Shown here piece after piece: positions 48,761-58,916 of a DNA stretch of 64,000 bases; position 1 is the first letter of the stretch; each line of letters opens with the position of its first letter. The notes beneath the pieces were generated by a model. That model saw only the letters and a program-made list of their open reading frames with translations, was not told the DNA's origin and made no database searches. This DNA is from Zopfochytrium polystomum. Lineage: Eukaryota > Chytridiomycota > Chytridiomycetes > Chytridiales > Chytridiaceae. The stretch lies in assembly GCA_025765615.1 (NCBI GenBank), contig JAIVFJ010000028.1, positions 248,001 to 312,000 on the forward strand. Direction: 5' to 3'. The position numbers and the translations under genes were made by a program.

Positions 48761-49058
48761 TGTTATGAATCACATCCCCTGGAACCTCCTGGAACCTTCT
48801 TGCTGGAACTCTGTGGAACTTTCTGGAACCTTCTTCGCCTTTCTGACTTGACTTGTTGTTGTCATTGGTATCATTGTTATCATTGGTGTCATTGGCATCT
48901 TCTCTCTGGAATTTTCTTTGAGTTTTGACAAGGAAGACTCTCAAAAAGGTATAAAAGGGGGACCTGTCCCATCCCTCAAGTGAATTATTGTTTACAATAC
49001 AACCATCACTCCTCTCAGTTCCCTTTCTGCCTTGCCCTGTCCTGCCATGTTCCTGACA
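48761..49058 (+). mobile_element. Solo LTR, direct copy with target-site duplication
   Basis: A 298 bp block with TG...CA ends and an internal GGTATAAAAGG, flanked by GTAAC and GTAAT, a likely 5 bp target duplication with one change. It is inserted in the Tc1-type transposase. No retrotransposon body is attached, so it is a solo LTR. Confidence 0.78.
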
Positions 49059-49623
49059 GTAATGAATGGCGACAATTCTCTGCAGAGCCTCTTGTTGCCT
49101 GAGCCAGATATCGTAGATTGTAGACTGAGAGCTTTTTTGGCCGTCCATTGCGTGGGAGATCCACCAGGCTTCCAAACTGGTGTTTTATGCTTTGGGTGCT
49201 AGATCGCTTGATTGGAATGAAGTCACTGATCTTGCCAAGGCTCCATCCCTTTGCATGCAAGTTGACAATTGTCTTTTCTGTGGCAGCATGATGCTTCGTG
49301 TGATGCTGCTTCTCCATGCTGGGTTTGGTGCTGATCTGGGTGGTGGGTGTGTCGAGGCCGCTGCCGTTTTGACAAGGTGTATGAAGACTGTTTCCCACCG
49401 GCCGAGAAGTCGGAACAGCAACAATGGCACTGCTTATTCTTCTTCCCAGCAACGAGAAGTAGCTCTTTGTTACCACTCCGCCGGGTTGCCAAACAGTATT
49501 TTATTTTTTATTTTTTTTTTTCCTTTCCTTTTTTTTACATTGCTCCCCACTCTCCGGCACTGACCCTTTTTTTTTTTTTTTTATATCTTTTCTCGCTTGG
49601 TTTGTATGTTTGTGTTTTCCGCA

Positions 49624-51421
49624 TCAGAAAATGGGGATATACGAGTTGATGCGGTCCTTCTGCTGCTGAGCGATGCACTCTGCGATCCAGACAATGTTTC
49701 GAATCTGGGAAGGAGGCACAAGCAGAGCAACATGGAGAGGCCCGTTAGCGTAAGCCGAAGGACAGAGAGGGAGAGGGAAGATGGGGTTGGGGAGCAGGGG
49801 ATTGACATGCCTCTTGCTCTTTGAGTTTCAAGTACGAGTAAAACGCTCCGTACTGGAACTGCTGGAGGAAGGCCTTCTTGTTGAGGTGGACTTCGTACTC
49901 AAAAAAGCGGTCCTCGAGAGACTTTTCGCCCGTTGATGGCAAATCAAAGAATTCTTTGTACTCCTGCGTGATCAAAAAATCAAGGGGTGTGAAAGTTTAA
50001 CTCAAGGGACACTGTATAAAAGCCATCCACTCCCAAGAAAAAAGGGAGAAACCGGGGGGAATGAATCGGGTCTTAACTGGGTACGCTTCCACTGCTAGTC
50101 TAACTTGGTCAACGTCGTCGGCTCGTGCGAGCCGCGCCACGCCATCGGGAAAGAGACGGCCCGTGATGGGGAACAGCCGGAGCCGATCGTCTTTCGAAAG
50201 CTCCGTGTTGAAAGAGTTGATCGTGATATTGATAATCCGGCGATCTGCCTCGAACTGTAAAATTGTGCAAAATTGACCGAGTTGGGTTGGGTTCACGCCA
50301 AAACCCTCAAGACAGAGACGAAAATCGCGAAAGAGTCGAGCAGGTCGGACTTTACCTGTAGGATCTCCTCCATCACCTCAGCGGTCCCGCCACCGAGGAG
50401 CTGGCAGTAGCCGTAAAAGTCCTCCAAGTACGCCTTGTAAAGAGTGTTGCGAATGATCTCAATGTTCATCTCGTCGAGATCGTTCGCGGACAGGCATTTC
50501 TCAAAGTAAGGGGCTGAGGGCAAATGATTTTTTTGTGAAAGCACCACGTTGAAATCAGTGCTCATCGTGAGCGCGAAAAAGACCAAATCAACACAGGGGC
50601 GATCTCTCACCAAGGGGCGTCTCCACCAGCACGGTGTTGTACAGCTCGTTCACGTTGGTGGCGACGCAGAGAGCGGCGATCGTATCAAACATTCCCAGGG
50701 GGTGGCATCGCTCCAAAAGTTCGTGTGTGTCCCTCTCGTGAAGAGTGCCGGTGATGAGCAGAATCACATTGTCAATCATGTATCCGTAGCTGTCCGTGAC
50801 ATGCGGGCGAAGCGCGGTAAGGTTGACAGTCTAGACGAGATGCAACCAAGAAACAAAAAAAGAGGGTCGACGGCAATCGCAAAATTTACGTGATGTAGTC
50901 CAAGAATGTGGCGAGCGGACGGTTGGCGTGCGCACGGAGATACTCAAACTCCTCGACCAGCTTCTCCCTCGCCTTTTCGGCGATCGTGGTCGTGGCCAAT
51001 GGCGACGGCTCGTTCTGCAGAAAGTTGCCGTAGTCGGTCGCAGAGAGCTGCAGCTTCAGATCTGCGTGGGAAAAAACCGGATCGCATGATTTTAGTGAGA
51101 TCGAGGAGAGTGGTGGGTGAAGGACGAGGGGGAGGAGGGTAGGGGCTGAGTTCTAGACGATCGACTGGGGAGGAGAGACGCGTCAGGAGGGGAGATCGCG
51201 GATCCGATCCCACTCCCACGACGCGCTCAATGTCGCAGCAGGGGACAACGGGAGATCTGCGCGTGCACAGCTCCACGCGGGTTGCTGTTGTTCGATTCAC
51301 CTTCGAGCGTCTCGCACTGGGTGAGGTTCGCATAGTTTGTGGAGGTGAGGATACCGGCCTTGTAACCTCGCACGATACCCTCCAGGTACCCATCATTGAT
51401 ATTGAAGGTGACAATGTCCAT
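49624..51421 (-). CDS. VMA6: V-type H+-ATPase V0 subunit d (Vma6)
   Basis: A multi-exon gene starting [23 protein letters not shown] at 51421, the highly conserved subunit d N-terminus. It continues with [22 protein letters not shown] and [25 protein letters not shown] with [32 protein letters not shown], and [17 protein letters not shown], and ends [24 protein letters not shown] before TGA at 49624-49626. Length is about 350 residues, as in Vma6/ATP6V0D1. Subunit d links the central rotor of V1 to the proteolipid ring in V0 and is needed for acidification of the vacuole and endosomes. Just upstream of the ATG, a C8-T run sits in the probable 5' UTR on the opposite strand. Introns are short, with common GTGA/GTAA donors. 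Confidence 0.93.
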
Positions 51422-51422
51422 C

Positions 51423-51424
51423 TC

Positions 51425-51456
<32 letters not shown>

Positions 51457-51457
51457 T
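51423..51457. repeat. C/T homopolymer tract upstream of VMA6
   Basis: A C run followed by about 25 T on the plus strand, directly next to the VMA6 start. On the gene's own strand it is an A-G purine stretch in the 5' leader. Confidence 0.85.
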
Positions 51458-52109
51458 GTGATATTTTTTCACAACGACCAAACAACCCATGGTGGTGGGA
51501 CGTATTTTTTAAAACGGCGCGTTGGAGTGTGCTCTTTAAGCGGCTACGAGCAGAAATCGGATGTATATCAATTACATGTAAACTACGTGTGTCGGTCACA
51601 CAATGTTGCAAGATACCGACAGTTGCAGGAAATTCTTTGGCACAACATCACAAAGTTGTAAGAACAAAACGTCCAAGTCTGTCCCCGTCCCAGTGAGCGC
51701 AATCCGCACCTACTGATGTCCGCTGAGAATTCTCCAGACTCGAAAACAGCGAGGTCGGAGCGTGAACAGTCCAACGCAATTAACATTCCCACTGAACCAT
51801 TACGAGCGCTGTAAAGTGTCTTGGCGTGTTCCGTTTTGCTTCTTTCGGAATCGGTGTCGCTGTTCTTGTAGTTGTTCGCCGTTTTTCTTTATCGACGACT
51901 TCCTGCGAGCACTATTTCGTGGGCTTAGCAGCACATATCCAGGGTAAGGGGCATGCTGAAACGGGGAGCAAAGAGAAACAAAAGAGAGCGGGGGTCCGGA
52001 GCTGGTAGTTTAGGCCAAGGATTTGAGGGGTGGGAGAGAGAGAAAGAAAGAGAGAGAGAGAGAGTGAGAGGGAGAGAGAGAGAGAGAAGAGGAAGAAGAA
52101 GGGCAGCGT

Positions 52110-52390
52110 ATTCGGTCTGTGGGTGTGTGTGTACGTGCGAGAGTACGCGTACTTCAATAGCGTCGGCCAACCCAGCGATCGGTGCATGTGGTGCCTGTCC
52201 GTTGTTTCATCACGTGCACCGCGATCTGGCCTCCTTCTTCCCACGCGCTCTGGCAGCACGCGCAGGACTGCGGGAGTGCGTTGTGTGGTATTCATGACGG
52301 GTTCCGGGTTCGTGCCCACCACTGGATGTATTCAACCCCCCCTGCTTTCCTTTGAACTTCCCTGTTTCCCACCAACACTCGCTGCAGCTC
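52110..52390 (+). repeat. Diverged direct repeat, copy 1
   Basis: It starts ATTCGGTCTGTGG and shares, in the same order, GTGCTCTGGC-like, CGCGTGGTAT-like and CCACCAACACTCGC-type segments with the block at 53860-54140. Similarity is patchy and judged by eye. Confidence 0.4.
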
Positions 52391-53859
52391 AGCTGGGTGG
52401 GTACACGAGCAGGTCGTCGGGAGGGTGGGCGGCCCCGACGCGCCGCTCGCGACGCATGCTACTGCCCCGGTTGCCACTCTGCGCTGAAGAAGAAGCCCGC
52501 CGCCGCGAACTATACGGCGCGGCCGCGGGCATGTTTGCGAGGGGTATGAAGGAGTCGAATGAATAGTGGAGAGAAAGTTTGTGAAGGTATTTCTTAGGGA
52601 CATATTGTGCTGATGAAAGAGGGTGAGGCCCTCTCAGCATACTGCTGAACATCACAATGTCGAAACTGGATGCTGAAGCTGGCAATTACACACGGCCGCA
52701 CGTAAGAAATCACCCAGGTTCTTACTGTCACAGGATTGAAAAATGTTCCGACTCCGGAGTGTGCGACAAACTGGTGGTGTAATCGGTGTTTCCAGCTTGC
52801 CAATCGACCAAAGCTCTGCCTTGACCTCGAACGATCATTTTCCTGTTGTAAAGCGGGTGTTGCAGGATGGGGTGCCAACAGTCTTTCGTGGGTCAGCAGA
52901 AAGTAAGGTGCATTGCAGGACATTCACTTTGCCAAATCTCGCTTTTTTTTTTGACAGATCAAAAATGGAGTTTGCACATGCGTGGTATTGGAAGTGCAAC
53001 GTGTTGCATGAAGCTGGTGCTCATAGTACAGCTCGGTCACTTAGTAGTTCTACTTAACCACGGCGTAAGCACCAATTTTGGTACAGCGCTCTCGAAACTC
53101 GAAGAAAAGCTTACATCGCTCATGAACGATGAAAAATATTTTCTACGTACAGCTGTGATACTACTTGCAGAAATTAATGAGAGATTGCGTAAGCAGCCTG
53201 TTGACAACATCAAGAATAAATTGGTGCAGCTAATGACCGTATTATAAAATGTTGCCTGAAGGATGGACGGAAACATGCAGAAAATTAGTGCACCTGATAA
53301 CTCTTGCTTCCAATAATTCCCCCTTCATCAATGCTTTGCATATCCAGCAAGTTATTTGTGAAGGTTTTACCACGCTTGACTGTGTCAATTCGACACAAGT
53401 GCTTTGCCAAAAAACTTGGCATTTGGAGCATATCGAGTCGATGCCTTAAGCCCCATCTCCAATTTCTACAGTGTATTTTGGGATTGGCATTGGATACATG
53501 AAATAATCTCTCTTCAATTTTCTGCAGATTTCACCTGCTGAAATCGATGGTTGTAAGATTTTCCTACATTTTCTGGAGTTGAAACATAAAAATTAGTTTT
53601 GATTGTTCACACAGAATCACACTGCCACAGCACAACTGCCAGTCTCATGCAGCATATTACTTCACTAAGTGACTCTGTATTTACAAACTGTCATAACGTA
53701 ACTGTTGCATCGAGTATTGACAAAGTTGATCCAGAACCTTAACTTCAAGGTTCAGAGAAAACTTTTGTCAGCTCACTGTGCAGTAGTTGTAGCAGTACGC
53801 TGCTGCTGTGAGGATTTCTGAAGTTTTTCAACAATTCCAGAGCCATCAGCCAGGCAAGC

Positions 53860-54140
53860 GTATTCATTCGGTCTGTGGGGTGTATGTATGAGAGTAAGCG
53901 TGCTGTGATGGTGTCTACCAGGCCGACCCCGTGGCATGGTTTTGGCATCGGAGCCTGGTCTCTGTCGTTCCCATGTACACGTGCTCTGGCGGCGTGGGCG
54001 CGTGCTGCGAAGGTGTGTCGCGTGGTATCGAGCCCACGCGGCGACGATTCGGGTTGAGTGCGCACCAAATCACATGAGGCGGGGGAATGTTCCATATCCC
54101 CCCGCGCTTGCTTTTGGTTTCAAAGTTCCCACCAACGAAA
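53860..54140 (+). repeat. Diverged direct repeat, copy 2
   Basis: It starts ATTCGGTCTGTGGGG and carries the same ordered segments as 52110-52390, ending in TTCCCACCAACGAAACGC. The two copies enclose about 1.5 kb of unassigned sequence. Confidence 0.4.
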
Positions 54141-54307
54141 CGCTCTCCCGCCCAGCTTGCTGCGATTATTATTTATTGGCAGCAGCAGCAGCGCTCCGAG
54201 CGGCAGGCACAGGGACGAGCGCAGCGCGCACACAACGATTAATAATGGGCAGGACCCGGCGGCTGTTCGGGGATCGAATTGGTTGGCATGGAAAGAGCGA
54301 CAGAGAG

Positions 54308-54360
<53 letters not shown>

Positions 54361-54763
54361 GAGCGACAGAGAGAGCGACAGACAGAGAGAGAGAGCGAGA
54401 GAGTGAGAGAGAGAGAGAAGGAGGGAGAGAGAGAAACGAAAGGAAAGAAAGAGGCACCGTTGAAGTTGCATGAAATGAGAAGAACAAAAACGCCGGAACC
54501 GGGGACCGCCGATTCTCTTCTCTCTCTTTTTTTTTGGTTCGATTTTTATAATCACCGGCTCATTTTTTGTCTTTCCTCTTTCTTGCTCTCTGTCTCGCTC
54601 GCTCTGTTTTCCCTCTCTCTCTCTCTCCCTCTCTCTCTGTCTGTCTCTGTCACTCTCTGTCGCTCGCACAAAGCCACCCCACATTCATTAGAAAACGATC
54701 GAGAGAAGAAAAAGAAGAAAACGAAGAACACCGCAGAAGAAGAAAAAGAACAAGGAAGCGATC

Positions 54764-54798
<35 letters not shown>

Positions 54799-55055
54799 GT
54801 GTGTGTGTTGCTTGCAAACGTGTGGATTGTTTTACCCTTCTCTCCTCCTCCTCCTCCTCCTCCTCCTCCTCCTCCTTTGACTCCAACCCACTCCTCCCGT
54901 CGCCTACGCCCTTGTCTGTGCACGCGCGGCGACGGCTACGGCCAAGGCACACCACTCGACTCTCTTCTACCCTAACACACACACACACACACACTCACCC
55001 ACACATTCACGCGCGCAATAACACTGACAGCTCTTGTTGCAGAAGTAAACAATCG

Positions 55056-55086
<31 letters not shown>

Positions 55087-55096
55087 GCAGCTGAAC

Positions 55097-56692
55097 ATGG
55101 GCGGACGCGACAGCATCGTCAACGAGAAGGTGCCCCAGCGGTACCTCAAGAACCCCCTCACCGTCAGCGTCATCGGATCGTGCTTCAGTAGGGCCCTCCA
55201 CAGAGCCAGCTTGCCTGATCACAACGACTGACCCGCTTATCATTCGCACCTTTTCTCTCCCTCGTCGATCGCTTCTCGCGCGCGCGGTTGCTGTTCAGGT
55301 GGTGGCCAGGTACAAATGCGAAAGAAAGCCGCCTTTGTGGTTGCGCGAATGGTTCCAGTCACGATCGGGGCTGTGTCCGCGCCACGCGAGGGTCCACTTC
55401 CTTTTTTCTTCTTTTCTCATTTATTTTGTTTCTTTTTTTTTTCTTTTTGAACGTACGGTGATGCATCCACTGACACGAAGTCTCCCTCTCTCTCCAGCCG
55501 CACAAGGGCGTCGACCAAGGCCCCGAAATGCTCGTGAAGCACGGGCTCCTGTCTCAAATCAAGGCGCTCGGCTGGCAGCTCGAGAACGAAGAGCCCAACT
55601 TTCACACGTACGACCACCTCAAGTCAGAGCCGGGCATGCTCAGCAAGGTCGGCAAGATCAAGAACGCAAAGTACGTGTCCAAAGTCGCCGAGGCCGTGTC
55701 GCACGCCGTGCGCCTGTCGTGCTCCATGGGCCACCTCGCCGTCACCCTGGGCGGCGACCACTCGCTCGGCATGGGCACGGTGTCCGGATCCATCGCCGTC
55801 TACAAGAACGTGGGCGTCCTCTGGATTGACGCGCACGCCGTGAGTTGTTGCGCTGTACCATTTATTTGCTCTCTCGTTGTTGTTCCCCGCTCTGCTAACC
55901 CTTGAAATCCCTCTTTCTCTCTACCGCCCGGCGCCCAACCCCCCAGGACATCAACACGCCCACGACGACAAACTCTGGCAACCTCCACGGCTGCCCCGTC
56001 TCGTTCCTCCTCGGGCTCGCCGGCCACGTCGAAGGCTTCGAGTGGCTCACTCCGTGCCTCCGCCCCAACCGCATCGCCTACATTGGCCTGCGCGACGTCG
56101 ACGAAGCCGAAAAACGCATCCTCCGCGAAAACAACATCAAGGCCTTTTCCATGCACGAGGTCGACCGCTGGGGCATCGGAAAGGTCGTCGACATGGCCCT
56201 CGACTACCTCGGCCGCGACCGCCCGCTCCACCTCAGCTTTGACGTCGACGCACTCGACCCGAGCGTCGCGCCCGCCACTGGGACACCTGTGCGCGGTGGC
56301 TTGACGTTTAGAGAGGGGCACTATATCATGGTGAGTGAGGGGGCGGACGGGAGCACAAACGATGTGTGCACGTGCGCGGCGCGCGGGGGCAGTGCCCCGG
56401 GTCGTTGTCGTTCGTTTATGGATGGAAATGTGACCCCCCCCCCTTTTTTTTTTGCGCGTATTCTCTCACAACTCGCAGGAAGCGGCATACCAGACCGGTT
56501 CGCTTGTCGCCATCGACCTGATGGAAGTGAACCCGACCCTTGGAAACCACAAGGCCATGACCGAGACGGTCGAAATTGGCTGCTCGCTCGTCCGTTCGGC
56601 GCTCGGCGAGGTACCTTCCCCTCTCTTTCTTTACTTTTTGCTTCGGCCGCTCAACTTACTATTTTTTTCTGTCTCAGGGGCTTTTGTACTAG
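55097..56692 (+). CDS. Arginase
   Basis: Six exons (55097-55187, 55299-55309, 55498-55839, 55947-56330, 56479-56610, 56678-56692) sum to 975 nt and give 324 residues, the normal size. The binuclear manganese site is intact: GGDHS, DAHAD (split by intron 3 after DAHA), and SFDVDALDP. The specificity loop region NSGNLHGCP and the later [16 protein letters not shown] motif (here [12 protein letters not shown]) mark it as arginase rather than agmatinase. The enzyme hydrolyses L-arginine to ornithine and urea, usually in the cytosol in fungi. Exon 2 is only 11 nt (GTGGTGGCCAG) and completes SGGQPHKGV, a conserved loop that binds substrate. Without it the frame is lost. A downstream last exon encodes just GLLY and stop. 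The upstream leader is microsatellite-rich. Confidence 0.94.
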
Positions 56693-57967
56693 GCTCTCGA
56701 AGAAGTGGGTTTGTGGCGGCTGGTGGCCGCTGGCCGGTGGCGGGTGTCCAGGGATAGAAAGAGGGTCCTTGGCGGCCCAGTTTCATTCGAGTTTTGTTTT
56801 CCCCCTTTGCTTTTTTTTTTTCTTTTTTGGTATCTTTCCAGTAATAAATAATCATCGAATATTCTCGCAAAGTTGGTTTACTAATGATTTCAAGGGCGCT
56901 CACTCGCACTGCAGTACGCCCTTCCGGCTTGTGCTGTCAACGATGAAGGCGTTTCTATTTTCTCTCTCTTTTTTTTTTGTCTCGAAACAAAAAAAGAGAG
57001 AAAAAACGTACGAGCAGTCAGCGAGGCCGCCTCCTCCTACGTGCGGTGCCAGTCCAATATCGCAATTTTCAATACCTCAACCACCTCTTGCAGCTATCGC
57101 CAAAACAGCACCAAGTTTTTTCCAAAAGCAGCTAGGTGAGTTTGAAACGCGCTGAAGTGTTTTAGAAACGAATCGGAGGAGGATGCAGCACTGTGAATCC
57201 CATTCATGGGCCCCTCCGGTTCGTCCTTTCCACTTTCCTCTTCAGCATCTTCATTCATTCTCCACTTCCGACTTTGATTCTATGCTGCGGAGTGCATGCT
57301 GCAATGCTCGGTGTGGTAGTCAAGCCTTTGTTGCAGTTGCGGCAGGCGTCGCAGTCGTTGCCCCTTTGCAAAGGAGAACACGAAAAAAGGCGAAGAAACT
57401 AAAGCAGAACCTCTTGAGGGAGGTGTAAAAGCATGGAACCCAGACGCCTTCATAGTCTCTGAAAAATGGGGCGAAAGCCAAGCAGAGTAATCATTTGAGC
57501 GAGAAGTTTTTGTTCCAAACATCAGGGATCGTAAGAAGCGAATCCAAAACCGACGAAAATGGAGGCAAAAATAACCCAAATTCCCCCCCGTCTCCCCTAT
57601 CACAAACTAGATTCTGCGCCTGTTTTGACCAAAAATCCGCTCCAGGGGGATGTTGGCCTCACTATCGTAAAATGAAAGAATTCTGGTTAACGCATCTCTC
57701 GTTCATTCTTTTTTTTTGACTGGACAACGGAGAATAATGGGCAGCGTTGCAAGATGAGGAAGGAAGCTTTGTTGTCGCTGCCGTCCAATGGAAAGTATGC
57801 TTTATGTATGAGTTCTTTGGGTTTTTTTTTTATTTTATTTTATTTTTTTTTTCGGATTGGGGCCTTCGAGACAACATATTCATCATATGTTGGTTGGCCA
57901 GATGTTTAAACGGCAGACCACAATCAAAAGCCATTTGTGAGCGATTCACTGGGAGGGATTGGGAAAA
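56693..57967. other. Intergenic region
   Basis: About 1.3 kb with T-rich runs. Open frames such as 57183-57428 show no family match. I see nothing else of note. Confidence 0.5.
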
Positions 57968-58671
57968 ATGTCGGCGCACACGACGGCGACGCCGAGGAAC
58001 AGAGCGAGGCTGCGACCACAACCACCATCACCACCGCGTTCTGCCAAGATCCCCGTCGCTAAACAGAGCAGACCTCCTCCGCCACCACCACCACCACCAC
58101 CACCACCTGCATCCAACCCCACGAAATTAAAAAAATCGCCAAAGCCGCAGCCCGCCTTGCGCGCTCCGGCTGCCGCCGCCGCCCCCAGCAGCGCCGCCAC
58201 CACCAAAAGAATTCGCGCTGCCGCCGACGCTGTCGACGACCGAACCGTCGCGTTCGAGTTCAAGGTGTTTGGCAAGGTGCAAGGTTCGCGGCGCGCGCGG
58301 GGGGCGCCAGATGGGTTGTTGGGGGGTGGGGTTTAAGGGATGGTGTGTGGCCCCGGGGTGTCTTTCGCGTTCCGAGTGGTGATCCGAAACGTCAACCCTC
58401 CCCCCCAGGCGTCTCCTTCCGCAAGCACGCCCGCGCCCTCGCCGCCACCCTCCGCCTCGCCGGCCACATCCAAAACGACCCGCCCCCCGTCTGCTCCGTA
58501 TCGGGCCTCGTGCGCGGGCCCGCCCCCGCCGTCGCCCGCTTCACGGCCTGGGTCCGCCGCGGCCCGCCGAAAGCCGTCGTCGAGAGCGCCGCGTTTAACA
58601 AGGTCGCCCCGGCGGCGGCTGCGAAGGCGGCGGGAGAGGTTGCGGAGCAGGGGTTTGTGATTCGGAAGTGA
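57968..58671 (+). CDS. Acylphosphatase-domain protein with a Pro-rich N-terminal extension
   Basis: Two exons (57968-58283 and 58409-58671) sum to 579 nt and give 192 residues. The C-terminal 95 residues match acylphosphatase: FEFKVFGKVQGVSFRKHA, with the catalytic Arg in GVSFRKH, then HIQNDPP (the Asn of the active site), GLVRGPAPAVARFTAWV and GPPKAVVESA. The intron splits VQ/GV, in phase. Acylphosphatase hydrolyses carboxyl-phosphate bonds such as in 1,3-bisphosphoglycerate. The first 95 residues are extra: a basic lead, then a Pro run from (CCA)n at 58081-58107, then Ala-rich. Typical enzymes are 90-100 residues, so this is double length. The start is the only ATG near the front; an upstream TTG was ignored. 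Confidence 0.85.
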
Positions 58672-58754
58672 GGTGTTGGCTTTGTATGTGAGCGTTTGTG
58701 GTGTTTACGTACAAGGGATTGTCTACCGTCTGCTTACCTCTCGCTCTCTCACTG

Positions 58755-58756
<2 letters not shown>

Positions 58757-58799
<43 letters not shown>
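58757..58799. repeat. Poly(T) tract of 43
   Basis: A perfect T43 run between the acylphosphatase stop (+) and the CENP-C stop (-), at a convergent junction. Confidence 0.92.
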
Positions 58800-58801
<2 letters not shown>

Positions 58802-58916
58802 GTTGGTTGACTCCTCGTCGTTCTCCCCCCTCTTTGCTTGAGCGGCCGAACCACAGCCAACGCACCCTTCCCGCCCTCTCACCCACCCACCCCCCAACTT
58901 TTTTGTTGCTCTGCTT

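Larger units (their letters stand above)
47598..49316 (-). pseudogene. Broken Tc1/mariner-type transposase
   Basis: A dead transposase on the minus strand. Near the start (49316 down) it has a paired-like helix-turn-helix part with KISDFIPIKRSSTQSIKHQFG and the GRPKKLS linker typical of Tc1-like proteins. Then come TIQKYLHLLGIH and KHQAMCLAFAR, matching the region before the catalytic core. The C-terminus keeps VLDWPAQSPDLNRIEHLWEH and IKAVIENKGGSTKY before a stop at 47598. The frame is broken by several stops and frameshifts and is split by two LTR insertions. The DDE core is too damaged to list all catalytic residues. Functionally it is inert; it marks a former DNA transposon of the Tc1 group. 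Confidence 0.85.
51458..55096. other. Gene-poor, microsatellite-rich region
   Basis: About 3.6 kb with no supported gene. It holds GA runs (about 52037-52088 and 54300-54431), a GT run (54767-54805), a CTC run (54840-54878) and CA runs (about 54976-54998 and 55058-55086). A stretch at 52740-53450 has overlapping open frames (for example 52867-53247, a Leu/Lys-rich helix-like end) that match no family I know. Two loosely similar blocks (52110-52390 and 53860-54140) flank it. Confidence 0.55.

Noticed and set aside
52867..53247. 126-residue plus-strand open frame in the gene-poor region
   Set aside because: No family match, neighbouring frames are as open, and no splice context supports it.
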